Shown here one piece after another: positions 1 to 10,793 of a DNA stretch of 64,000 bases (positions are counted from its first letter, which is position 1; each line of letters opens with the position of its first letter). Source of the DNA: Otis tarda (taxonomy: Eukaryota; Chordata; Aves; Otidiformes; Otididae). Location: assembly GCA_026413225.1 (NCBI GenBank), contig CM048552.1:188700053-188764052 (forward strand). Direction: 5' to 3'. Below the pieces are notes generated by a model. It had not been told where the DNA came from. It did no database searches and saw only the letters and a program-made list of their open reading frames with translations. The position numbers and the translations under genes were made by a program.

Positions 1-437
1 ACTGAAGAAAACGAGCCTAATGCTTGTTGTTGCTTATCAGACCAGCTCACAATAGCCTTCCTGGAAAATGATGGATGTTTATTGTTGTCTTTCCAATGGC
101 ATCAACAGTATTTTTTCATTACAGAACAAATAAATTTGGACAGGAACTGTATTCTGTGAAAGATATATAACAGTGGTATCAATCAAATCAAAGAAAGAAG
201 GATTGTGTCTCGGGTTGTTAAGTCACAAATTAATTGCAGAAGACCAAAAAAAAAGGGACGGGGGCGGGGGGATTTCATCATACAACTAAAGAAATCAAAT
301 GCTTAGGGTAATAAAAGATACTTACTTTAATAAACAAACATACTCCTTTGAATCTAGCTTGCTTAGTATCAAACATTTTATCAACTAGCTGGCCAGTGAT
401 TTATAGAAGCAATTGATAAGGCTAAAATTGAACTTAC
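1..437. other. Intron downstream of the FREM-like exon
   Basis: Sequence 3' of the exon on the minus-strand gene. It begins with the donor (GTAAGTT on the minus strand, 431-437). I see no further exon. A purine tract at 246-271 ends in runs of 3, 5 and 6 G on the plus strand, so the transcript would be C-rich there. Confidence 0.6.
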
Positions 438-584
438 TTATAAAAGATGTTTCTCCCAGGTAACCTCTCCGTTTAAGAACAACATCGAGATATTTTGAGT
501 CTTCATTTACTAAATAATACTCCTTTTCTAAGGAGATCCATGCCCAGTTTAGGCGAAAATGTTGATTCTTCAGCTTATTGCCTC
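438..584 (-). CDS. FREM2: Internal exon, start of a Calx-beta domain, FREM2-like (FRAS1/FREM family)
   Basis: This 147-nt exon encodes about 49 residues. The minus strand has a good acceptor (pyrimidine-rich TTTTGTTTTGCAG, just above 584) and a consensus donor (ATAA|GTAAGTT, below 438). Both splice sites are phase 1, so the exon is symmetric. The translation contains [18 protein letters not shown] followed by [19 protein letters not shown]. This is the opening pair of beta strands of a Calx-beta domain, with the usual Y-x-V-x-E-D and R-x-G positions. FRAS1/FREM proteins are large basement-membrane proteins that act as a ternary complex at the epithelial-mesenchymal junction. They carry CSPG repeats followed by Calx-beta domains. 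The wording fits FREM2 best from memory, but FREM3 is close and not excluded. In this family Calx-beta coding starts soon after a giant first exon, so this may be exon 2. No other exon of the gene was found in the window. Confidence 0.72.
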
Positions 585-3500
585 CTGCAAAACAAAATGA
601 TAAAAATATATTCATTCATTATTCTTTTTTGTTAAATACTATTTGAGGTTAATGTACCCTGCATCCAGGGTAAAATACATATCTTAGTCAGACACTACAA
701 TCCAAAGGCTTTAAAGATTTTAAAGTAAGAAATAATAAGTAAAGAACTCAACCTTGATACATTTGGTACATAGAGGAATAAAGTTTATCTTGGATGCATA
801 CAAACTAGTCACATTCAGTCCAGAGTATGCTAATTTTCTTCTTTTTCAAGGGAAAAAGAACAAGAATTAATCAAAATATATTTGAGATGTCTTTTCTAGA
901 AATTACAAAAATTTTGGATGATCCAGGTTTCTGCAGAACTGTATTGGTATTTCCAAATAACAATGTACTACATCATGCAGAACTTCCTCGATACTATCAG
1001 ACTGCCAGAAGAACTGGAAGACCCTTATTATCCTGAGAGGCATTATCTAATTCACTCATTATCTTATTGACTAAATCTAATAACTTCTGCTCTTTTTGGC
1101 TTGGAATTTATGCATCAGCACTGTATGATTTTAGGAACAGCCTTCACATCTAACTAGGAAATGGTTTCGACGAGATTAAGTACTCCTGATACACACCACA
1201 GTTTATAGCTAAGCTGATGCCCTACTAAAATTACATGCTTGTAACTATTGGGTTAAGTATGATTGCTTGAGTCACCTAAGGAGATTTAGAGAGATATAAT
1301 CATACATATGACCTATCTTCACGATATGGTGAATGCTCCAAGTGAGTAAGCTGCTGAGGTGTGTTTTGAGAGTCAATTGTCAATAGATCAACAGATGTCC
1401 TCAACAGTTCTTTTTACACAGGCACAGCTGCACCACCATGCTCCTGATGAAGAAAGCAGACTCCAGGGATCCTTCCCAAGCTTCCTAGTGCAGCAGTAGC
1501 CCAACAGCTCCCTTGCAGTCTCACTGAACACAGATGGTTTCTGTGCACTCAAACACTGGGAAGTGGAAGCTCAGAACAGCGAGCAGTACACTCAGCTAGG
1601 GAAAATAAATGGTTAACATGGACCAAATCAGCATCTCTGGCTGACAGCTGTTGACGTTGATGGCACTGTCCTTTAGATGAAGACTCTCTTTCCTCTTACA
1701 ATAATAGAAAGAACTTTCACAGTCCTTCTCAAACAAAAAAGTCCATATATTTATCAGCAGAAGAAGGCTCCATTTTTTTAAGCCAAAGCAATACAGGAAT
1801 ACAGGAAGCATCCCTCAAAGTTTTGTACAGGATGATATCGATGCCATTTAACTCCAGCTGCAAAACACTAAGCACCAGCCTAAAATCTGAGCATGTCTCA
1901 GCCTAATCTCTCACTCCCAGCAGAAATGAAGCTGTTGTGGCTACAATTAATGGGATTTGTACAACTGTAGAACAATAGGAAGCGGTTATTGAAATGGCAG
2001 GCTTCACAGAGTTTCTCTTAGTCTAAAAAAGCAATCAAGAGACAACAAATGCAAACAGATGGCACCCTAAGGTCTAGTTATTTTTTTTTTTTCAGTTGGA
2101 AAGGTAATAGCTGAGAAGAGCTAGCACTTGTTTTACTGACTATAAACCCAGTATTTGTACAAGAGACAGAATATCTCAAATTAGATTAACAAATTTCTGA
2201 TAAAATACAGCATAGCGTTACTTTCTCATGTATAGTTTACTGATTTTCCACAGTAGAAAGGCATTTCTTGTCATTGTAGAGATTCCACAGAGAAAAGACC
2301 ATGACAAATCAAGTTCTGTATATCATCCTATTGGATGTGTTTGTTATTTCTCAAGAGAATCCTCTAATTTCCATAGCAAGAATAAAATAACTTGTTCAGC
2401 TCACTGAAGGCAGATGCTCACTCTGCAACTGTCTTATGGGAATGCTGGCTTGTATGAGAGGCTGTAGTCTGGTTTCCTTCCCACAAGGTGCTGCTACAGA
2501 ACACAGTTTGCTCAGGTAACAGTTATCTGAAAGGTATTCCCTTTAGAAATTAACACTTCTGCACACAAGCCAGTGAATAAAGTAATTCCTCTGAATAGCA
2601 GAGAAACATATCTAAGTATTTCAGTCGACTCACAGCATAACTACTGGAGGAAAAGTCAGATGGAGGTTGGTTTTCCCTTTCCAGTTTTTTCCATTCCATT
2701 CCTTTAAAAATTAGGCAGCCCTTCTATACGCTTCCACTGTGCTTAAAGACAAGCCTCTATATTTCTACATTAGGTTATGTCTTCCCATTAGTTTCTTGGG
2801 ACAAATGCAGCAGAATGTGTCTTGTTCTTTAATCTAGTGAGAAAAGCCATTTGTGTGCCACCCCTGAACACAGTGCCCAATTTAAATATAATTTGACAGA
2901 GGGATAAATGTTTCTAAGATATAGAAGGAATGAAAATTTACTGCCTATTAAAGGAGAGAGAACCTTTTTGTATTACTACTGACAAAAAAATACTGCTGCA
3001 TGAGCTTACTAGAAATGAGAATGCCAGGCACTGGAAACACCACGGCTGAACAAAAAGCTTCTAGCAAAGTTTGTATCTATTTAGACAGAAGAGATTCCAG
3101 CCAGGGGACGGAAAGCAATAGAAAATCTGGCATCATTTGTTCTACTGCCCAAAGAACTAACGGTTTAAATATGTTATGGACACAGGCACACAATCTACAG
3201 CTTATTTACACACAGGTCTTTTACATTTCATCTCTAGTGTCTTAAATAGTTCAACTTTAAACATAATCTATATTTGCAAATAATTACTGAACATATCAAA
3301 ATTACTATACAAGAGAAAAAAATCCCAGTTGTTAGAAAGGAATAGTTATATGGACAGATTTCAGTAGCCAAATACCAAACCAGTTTATTCCTGTCATTGA
3401 TGCTATGGAAAATGTTGAAGGATACTGAATTAGAAACCTAATGAGAGGATGAAATTTAGGAAGCAAAAAGCATAAGAAAGGCAACACAAAAGAATTAATA

Positions 3501-5101
3501 TTGTCTTAATTGCATCTATTTGTTTCTTTATATTTTTTCTTTGTGTAAAAAACCCAACAACAACCCAAGAAGTATTATTTCTACAGAGCTTCCAGCAAGC
3601 CACCATTTCTACAGGCCTGCTTCTGCCCCTGAAATACATACTGTTCACCTTCTAGAATATGCAGGAGTAAAACTATCAGATTTAGAATTTTAAGAGAAGA
3701 ATAGAGAAATTTTGGATCTTGTTTTCTTCACTTTGTTCTTTTTCTGTTTAGAAGAAACATTTTCTAAATTATTTAAGCCATTTTTCTGGTCTAGTGTCAC
3801 CCTAAAAATAAAATCAATGTTGTTGTTATTACTATTGTTATTATTATTATTACAGACTTCTGATACAATAGAGCAGGAAACACATGATACATCTTCTCTA
3901 CTTTCAGGTATTTATTTTTGGGCTAGAAATCCTAAACTGTCTTTACAGCCAGAACTGGTAAAGAGGCATTTTGTAAGGCTATGACTTATGTTAGGCATCT
4001 ATTTCAGAATGAGACTAGCTGTGCCTCTAAAATACGCAGAAATACATGTATTTTTTCTCAGCAGCTACTAAAGATGCCTGTGGTGACCAGTTAGGTTGTA
4101 AACATTTTTATTATAGTCATCTAACACCGAGCAAGATGAATTTCTCTACACCTGAACTAGATAAAACTGGGCCTTTTCCATAATATAGTAGAGCCAAGCA
4201 CTGCACAAACATAAGGTCTGTAAAGAATACTAAGATTATAGCTTTCAGAAATTATAAAATATCAGAAATAATATTGCACATGCCATCTCAGTTTGGTTCC
4301 CTATTAAATTAATTATCTGTCCAACCATAATACTTCTACAGGCAAATGAATTTTGCATGGCTCACTAGCACTTCCCTTGGGCTTAGTCAAACATATAGCT
4401 GCTAAGCAAATAACTAAGGTACTATACCTCAGTGACAGTTTTGCTTTTGTTCCTCTTCCAGATAACTGCTTGTAACACAATATATCAGAAGTTTGGAGAG
4501 GGAAGCCATTATTAAAGTGCTTTTAAAACTAAACAAAAGGAAGGAGGGCCATGTTACAACAAAGTAGATCCCGAGTAACTTTGCTTATATATCAACGAGA
4601 TGTGGCTTGCAAGACATTGCTACAGTCATGCATGAAAACCTGTTTCTTGAATTTTGCCAGAGATCAAAGTGCAGCACTGCTAAATCAGAAGATGCTAGAT
4701 GGAACATGGTGTAGTGAGACATTCACAAGAAACTTGATGGCAAGAGTTGTGAGTTACAGTCAAAAACTTTGTAAGGAGCTAAAGCTCAGTATATAGAGTA
4801 AGGTGGGTCACAAAATGACTTCATTACTGTGACTTCATGACTGACTGAGGCTGCTGAGAATAGCCTCTGAAAAGGTTTCCCTGAATATGACAAGTCAAAG
4901 ATGGATGTCATGTCACCTAGAATCAGTCCTTCTAGGAGTCCTGTCAGTAAACTTGTCACCTGTCAGAAAACAGTGATATATTATTTTTTTGTGTAGGTCA
5001 TCAAACCAGAAATTCCTAGAAAGATCAAGTCATGCGGAAACTCCAGCTTCAGTTACTCAACATGAATAAAAGAGGGAGGAGGAAGAGGACTTGGTTAGTA
5101 A
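585..5101. other. Intronic AT-rich sequence, no gene recognised
   Basis: Upstream intron of the minus-strand gene. Stops are frequent in all frames, and the few reading frames of 60-90 codons have no recognisable domain. A short TTG/TTA trinucleotide tract lies at 3819-3853. I see no transposon boundary here. Confidence 0.5.
3819..3853. repeat. Imperfect (TTG/TTA)n trinucleotide repeat
   Basis: A run of TTG then TTA triplets with one interruption, followed by ACAG. It creates a short poly-leucine in one plus-strand frame, which has no other protein-like feature. Confidence 0.8.
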
Positions 5102-5106
5102 ACTGG
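5102..5106. repeat. Left target-site duplication (ACTGG) of the solo LTR
   Basis: ACTGG immediately precedes the 5' TG of the LTR and is repeated exactly at 6215-6219. Five-base duplications are typical of ERVL-class integration. Confidence 0.8.
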
Positions 5107-6214
5107 TGTGGTTTTTTTTTTTTAGTGGGAGTGGTTACAGTGGTGGCTTCTGTGAGAAGCTGCTAGAAGTTTCCCCTTTGTCTGGTGGACCCGGCCAAGT
5201 CTAGAGCAAACGTGCCACTGGCCAGGGCCAAGCTTACTGGTGACAGTGATAATACCTCTGTGATAACATATTTAAGAAGGGGAAAATAACAAAAAAAAAA
5301 GAAAAGGGGAAGAAAGAAACAGAAATGGGGAGAAAGAGGGGGAGGCATGAGCCTTGTGGGCCTTGCAGCCCTCACCCTCTGGCCTCCTGCCAGGTGGCCG
5401 TCTGGGCCTGACTTAGCCCAGCCCAGCTGAAGGAAATGAAAAGAGAGGAGATGTGAAGAGAACATGAGAGGTGTCTGCCTGAGCCAATTGTGAGGAATTT
5501 CTTGTGAGAGTAATGGCCGTGGATGCCAACGTCAGAGAAGAAGGACAGGGAGGAGGTGCGCCAGGCGCGGGAGCAGAGATTCCCCTGCAGCCTGTGGAGC
5601 AGCCCATGGTGAGGCCGGCTGTGCCCCTGCAGCCCACGGAGGCCCACGGAGGAGCAGAGCCCACACCAGGGCAGGTGGATGCCCAAAGGAGGCTGTGGTC
5701 CATGGAGGGCCCACGCTGGGGCAGCCAGTTCCTGAGGGACTACACCCCGTGGAAAAGGACTCATGCCAGAGCAGTTCATAAAGGACTGTAGCCCGTGGGA
5801 GGGAGGGGAGGAATGTGAGGAGTTCTTCCCTCCTCCCTTTTGAGGAGGAAGGAGCAGCAGAAAACAAGTGATGAACTGACCATAACCCCCGTTCCCTCTT
5901 CCCCCCTGTGCCGCTCAGGGGGAGAAGGAGGTAGAGATAATTTGAAAACAAGTTAAGCCTGGAAAGAGGGAGGGTTGGTGGGAAGTTATTCTTTGTTCTC
6001 TCTCTCATGATTCTGCTTTGGTTTTAATAATAATTTAATAGTTTTCCCCAAGTTGAGTCTGTTTTGCCTGTAACAGTAACTTGAATGATCTCTCCCTATC
6101 CTTATCTTAAACCTCCAGCTTTTTGTTATATTTTCTCTCCTCCATTTTCCAGAGGGTGGGGAGAGTGAGTGAAAAACTGTGTAGCTTGGTTTCAAGCAGG
6201 GCTAAATTATGACA
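5107..6214 (+). mobile_element. Solo LTR of an avian ERVL-like endogenous retrovirus
   Basis: A 1108-bp element starting TGTGG and ending GACA, so it has the TG...CA termini of a retroviral LTR. It is bounded by identical 5-bp direct repeats (ACTGG). No gag, pol or second LTR adjoins it, so the internal region was probably lost by LTR-LTR recombination, or this is a non-autonomous unit. It is much richer in G+C than its surroundings. Landmarks are a TATA-like ATATTTAAG at 5268-5276, a purine-rich stretch at 5275-5345, degenerate GGAGCAG/CCCGTGGA repeats at 5580-5800, a block around 5865-5935 near the start of the 3' third, and a conserved-looking CCCCAAGTTGAGTCTGTTTT at about 6046-6065. The usual AATAAA is replaced by AATAAT near 6026. 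I recognise the general sequence as a common bird-genome LTR; the family name is not certain. It lies antisense to the host gene. Reading frames inside it on both strands are by-products of its base composition. Confidence 0.85.
5268..5276 (+). promoter_or_regulatory. TATA-like element of the LTR
   Basis: ATATTTAAG about 160 bp into the LTR, upstream of a purine-rich stretch, in the position expected of a U3 promoter. Activity cannot be judged from sequence. Confidence 0.4.
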
Positions 6215-6219
6215 ACTGG
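6215..6219. repeat. Right target-site duplication (ACTGG) of the solo LTR
   Basis: Exact copy of 5102-5106 directly after the terminal CA of the LTR. Confidence 0.8.
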
Positions 6220-7910
6220 TTGAAAGGAAAAATATTAAAATGAATATTCCCATTAAAGCATTTATGTTTCTAACCATGCTGCTCAGATATCTTTAAATAG
6301 ATATAAAACCTCTATAAGAAATACAGATTAGATTCTCAGAACCTTCTATCATGATGCAAAGAGCTCAGAGAAAGAATCAGATCCAGCTCTCTCCATAGAT
6401 CACTGGGCTATGTGAAGATAGTATAAAATATATCTTTGTCATTAAATTGTGTCTCTTGACCAACAGTGAGCTGAACGACATTCCATAAAAAATGTCTGAT
6501 TGTAGCTTTGCTGTCCCTAGGAGCTACTCCAGAACCCTAATTCATAAACAAAAGCATACAACTACATCACAATGTTCGCTTATTGACACAACAGAAATTG
6601 ATGTATCTTGATACAGATACTGGCTTCCCTACATGGTATTCATGGCATAATCAGAGATAAATCAGTAAAGACTGCCTAATCTGTATAACCATAGCCACAC
6701 ACACTCATTGTGTCCACAAGATATAAGTCTGTACAAACACAGCTGTCTGGTACTTGTAGAGTTTTATGGTGCAACATATCTGCTCTCTTTAGTCATTAGG
6801 TGAGGCTGTTCAATGGGGAAAAAGAACAACCCATAACTTCTTCCATGGCAAAGAATATACATGAAACACAAGAAAGACAGAAGAAAAATACAACTGGTAA
6901 AGAAAGTACTAAGAAATAAGAGTTTCTTTAAAACTTTTGCTATTGATCTTTTTTCCTTTGTCTTTTTTTTTTTCTTCCTGAACAAACTGCAAAAGGATGT
7001 CAATAACAAGAAACAGATCAACTGTGAAATACTAACAGTCCGCTTATAGTTCAGGAATCATTGTATGTCATAATTAAAACCATAGCAAGACATCTTAACA
7101 AACAGTGTTTCCTCCCTCTTCCTCCAACTCTTTCTAGGTTGCTGATTTGTTTGCATGTTTGCAAGAACTGCAGTTTTCCTTCTTTGGTTCAAAGTATTTG
7201 ACCCTACTGGGTGCCTGATTCAGACAGGGCTATGGAAGTTGGCACTACTCTATCCTCCTTGCTATGAATCTCCTCATTGCAGCAGGTACATGAAGCATCT
7301 GAAAAAGGAAACTCACTCCTGAACTTGAGTTCAATCTGCAGAGAAAACAAAGACACAGAGAGAGGAAAGCAAAGGGAATCATCCACTTTTAGACATCTGT
7401 TCCATTTTTTCATCCTCTGATTAGCCTCCTTCTGTGCCAAGACAACTTAGTTAATACATACCAGGATAAAGTTACTTCAACAGTTTCATTAGAAGTAAAA
7501 TCAGATGTGAAATGTAGAAACCTTAGTCACTGACATCATGACTCCCCATTAAGCCATGAAGCTCCCTGTCAAATTTGGCGCTTCACAAGATTCACCATTC
7601 TATTTTTGATCCCCACACTATTTGCTAGTCATTATTAATGGTCTGTATAAACATATTTTTTGCCAGACTAGAGGAGGAACATACAATCTTAGGTGATTCT
7701 GCTAGTCAGAATAAACACGGAGATGGTATTATATGTTCAGTTTAAGACGCATAGTTTCAACAACTCTCTTTTGCCATACTGTATTATACTCTTGGTACAT
7801 TCTAGCTCCAGGTTAAAAAGGCAAAGGTCTCAAGTAAGTCTTTTATCTGTCAAACTATTAAAAATACCCCACCTATAAAACAGATAATAAATCTTCTTTA
7901 TTCAATGCAT
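6220..7910. other. Intronic sequence, no gene recognised
   Basis: AT-rich with short A and T runs. The minus strand has a strong splice-acceptor-like sequence near 7342 (pyrimidine tract then CTGCAG), but no matching donor gives a convincing exon. I see nothing else. Confidence 0.45.
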
Positions 7911-7996
7911 TGGGGCAGCACATCATTGGACTAGAAGACCTTAAATGGTCCCTTCCAACCCAAATCATTCTATGATTCTCTTATTCTATTATTCTA
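7911..7996 (+). mobile_element. CR1 LINE 3' tail fragment
   Basis: The stretch carries the diagnostic CR1 3' end: TTGGACTAGA, then GGTCCCTTCCAACCC, then ATTCTATGATTCT and a decayed ATTCTATT tail to 7996. Only the last ~85 bp of the element is present, and the irregular tail suggests an old insertion. Confidence 0.85.
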
Positions 7997-10490
7997 CAGT
8001 CATATGCTATTCCCTCTTCTATGATGATCAGAAAAGGCATATCATGTAAAACTACCTTAATTTCATACAGAAAAACTGTTTGCAGAAGTGAAATGCATAA
8101 GTACACCCAGCACATAAAATATGCCATTACAATGTTTTTAATTGACTTCAACAATACATAAGCTAACCTAGTAATTGTATCCAATTAGAAACCCATTAAA
8201 ATGCTTCACAAGTCTTCTTCAAATGTACTATAATGGCATCCAATCACTAAAATAACCTGTGGAACTTTGCACCCTTCTGCACTGTAACTCAACATATTTG
8301 CAGAACAACCAAAACTAACCCCCTAAACTAGCCCCTAGTGATGAGGGACTAAAACAATGCTTTCTCTGATTTCTCATGAGAACATACACACTTCCCAGCA
8401 TTATGGACTTGGCTTGCCTGGAGTGTAATTGCTGGTATCCAATGAATTGCAGACAGTTTCTGTCTTTCAGTAGTTTCTGTAACTCTTTTTTGCTTCTGTT
8501 TTATGTCTATCCCCAAGAAACAAGTTGGAATGGCTGCATTTGCTAAGGCTCAGACTAAGCAAATGCCTGAAGTCACGTAGCAGAAAAAATATCTGAAGAA
8601 TACTGTATAGTTGCTTTGTTACAAAAAGAGACGAGGAAGTGAGAGAAGAGACATGAATGTAAAGGTTAGCTAGTGCGTATTAAATTTTTATTCCAGTAAA
8701 ATCCAACTAAGCGTAACTAAGGATGTCTCCAAGCACAGTCTGGAGATTCATGCTGGGTTAATTTAAGGAATTCCCAATTCAAGTCTATGTCCAGTTCTTC
8801 TGCAGGAGATTTACCAGATTCTGATTAAGAGATTGACTAGATTTTCATTTACAGAAACTGTGGAAACAAACATGCAATGGCTCTTCAGCCACTGCATTTC
8901 ATAGCTTTAAAGTAATTTCAGTTTAAATCAGCTGAGTAAAAATTAGTTCACCAAAAGCCAGGAAATCTTCACTCTACTGGCTGCATCCAGGGGCTGAGAG
9001 CTTTCAAAGAAAAAAAAGGAAAGCAGATAAAGAGAAATCCAGTTTGAATCACCAAAAAAGATGGTGGAGGACTGTGTGTGTTTGAAAGCCTTTATAGATG
9101 GTTAGCTTTGTAATTGATTTCAAGGGAATCCAAAAGATCCACTCGCCGGTTTGGGATCCTATGCTGCAAGCAAGGAACTAGCTCTGCAGAAGCCAAATGC
9201 TTCCCACTTCTACAGTTCAATGGTGAATATGTAAACAATTCCATGGATTCAGGGTACTACTGGAGTGCTACTGATTGAAATGCTTAAGCACATACCTATA
9301 TATGCAGCTGAATCATTGTCTGTAACAGAAGATAAAGATATTGAGCTACCTGAAACATTCTTAGCAACACCAAACAAAGTACAACTAGGCAAAAAATATT
9401 CATATTATTCCTCTTCTTCCTGAAAATACCAATCCTTGAAAATCAAAGTTGTTCACAAAAAGACTGTCTTTGATTAATCTCTTTACTGAAATATTGGTAG
9501 GGAATAAATGTTGAATTTTCACCTTTTTCTACAGTCTGCTCTAAGTCTTTTAGGTGTGTATAACTTCTCATATTAATACTGTAAAAAAAATTAAACTAAT
9601 TTTTAATGTAAAAACTAAAAATACTAAACTGTACATGTCAATTTTTTTTTTTCAAATTGAAAAGCCTATGCAACAAAATTTACCTATTCTGCAAGACTTT
9701 ATAAGAATTTTGACATTCTGTCCTGATTCAAAACAAAATATTTCAAAATATTTTCACAGGATAAGCAAATTTCTTATTGCTCTGCTCAAAGACTCCACAA
9801 CTATTCAGTATGTATTGGTGGAGAACATATAGAGAGTAGGAGTCATACAATCCCTTTAGCTAATACTCTCTCCTGACAATCACACTCTAGAATATGATTA
9901 ATCTTATTTTAAAGTAGATACTTAAAATATGTCAGATGCAGCCTAGGTTTTCCTCTAAGAGAGCAGGGAGTTCAAATGCAATTAAATGCTAAAAGTAAAA
10001 TAATGACGGTTCCTTAGACACAAATGCATATATATTATTTATATTAAGCATACATATTTCTATATTAATATAGTCACAGAAGAATGGATAGATAATAATT
10101 TATCTATGTATATAGCAACAATAAAATATTGCAGCACTTTAAAATATTGCAAAATTCACAGTGCAGCCAGACACGTTACTGTGATAGCAATGACCAAAAG
10201 ATCTGATCTGTGTATCCTATTGATACATTTTGTCTTCATACAGTTTATATGGAAAGATTTCTTTGGAAATTGAAGTGACACAAGTATCAGTTCCATAGAA
10301 GGCATAGTTTCTAATTAATACAGGCCTGTTCTCATTACAAATCAGAACGGACAATGTTTTATTTCCAGAAGAGAGCGAAATGTTTGGGAGCTTACCCTCC
10401 CTTCTGGAAAACTAACTCATATAAAAAGACTTAAGAGAAGCAGGATAAATCCAAAACCAAGGGGATGGACAGGAGAGGAAGCATTTGAAG
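7997..10490. other. Intronic sequence, no gene recognised
   Basis: AT-rich, stop-rich DNA. A plus-strand frame at 9554-9832 is low-complexity lysine/isoleucine-rich sequence and not credible as a gene. The stretch at 10020-10160 is particularly AT-rich with short alternating TA runs. Confidence 0.45.
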
Positions 10491-10793
10491 GGCCAATGGC
10501 TTGGCAACTTCATCCGCCAGTTCCCTCAGGACCCGTGGATGGATCTCATCAGGTCCCATGGACTTGTGCACCTTCAAGTTCCTCAGATGTTCCCAAACCT
10601 GCTCTTCGAGTACAGTGGGCAGTTCTTCATCCTCGTAGTTCCTGCTTGTGCCTTCCACAGCTTGGGTGGTGAGACAAGAGCCCTTATTGGTGAAGACTGA
10701 GGCAAAAAAGTCATTGAGTACCTCAGCCTTCTCCGTGTCCCGGGTAACCAGGACACCCATTTCCTTCCGGAGAGGGCCTACATTCTCCTTGGA
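10491..10793 (-). pseudogene. CR1 LINE internal fragment (ORF2, start of the reverse-transcriptase region)
   Basis: The minus strand translates to CR1 ORF2 sequence, including [33 protein letters not shown] and [20 protein letters not shown]. It is collinear with 51811-52111 of the longer copy in this window. Homology stops abruptly at both ends, so this piece lacks both the 3' tail and the 5' part. That is unusual for CR1, where 5' truncation with a retained tail is the rule, and suggests later deletion of the tail. The frame is still open across the fragment. Confidence 0.9.

Noticed and set aside
827-1036. 69-codon plus-strand frame close to the FREM-like exon
   Set aside because: Opposite strand to the exon, no domain recognised, and no convincing splice sites at its ends.
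5372-6008. Overlapping minus-strand frames of 96-158 codons
   Set aside because: They are antisense to the GC-rich LTR and exist because of its base composition.
7204-7440. Minus-strand frame with a strong acceptor-like CTGCAG after a pyrimidine tract
   Set aside because: The only good donor would leave a 19-nt exon, and the longer frame ends in a stop without a donor. No family match.
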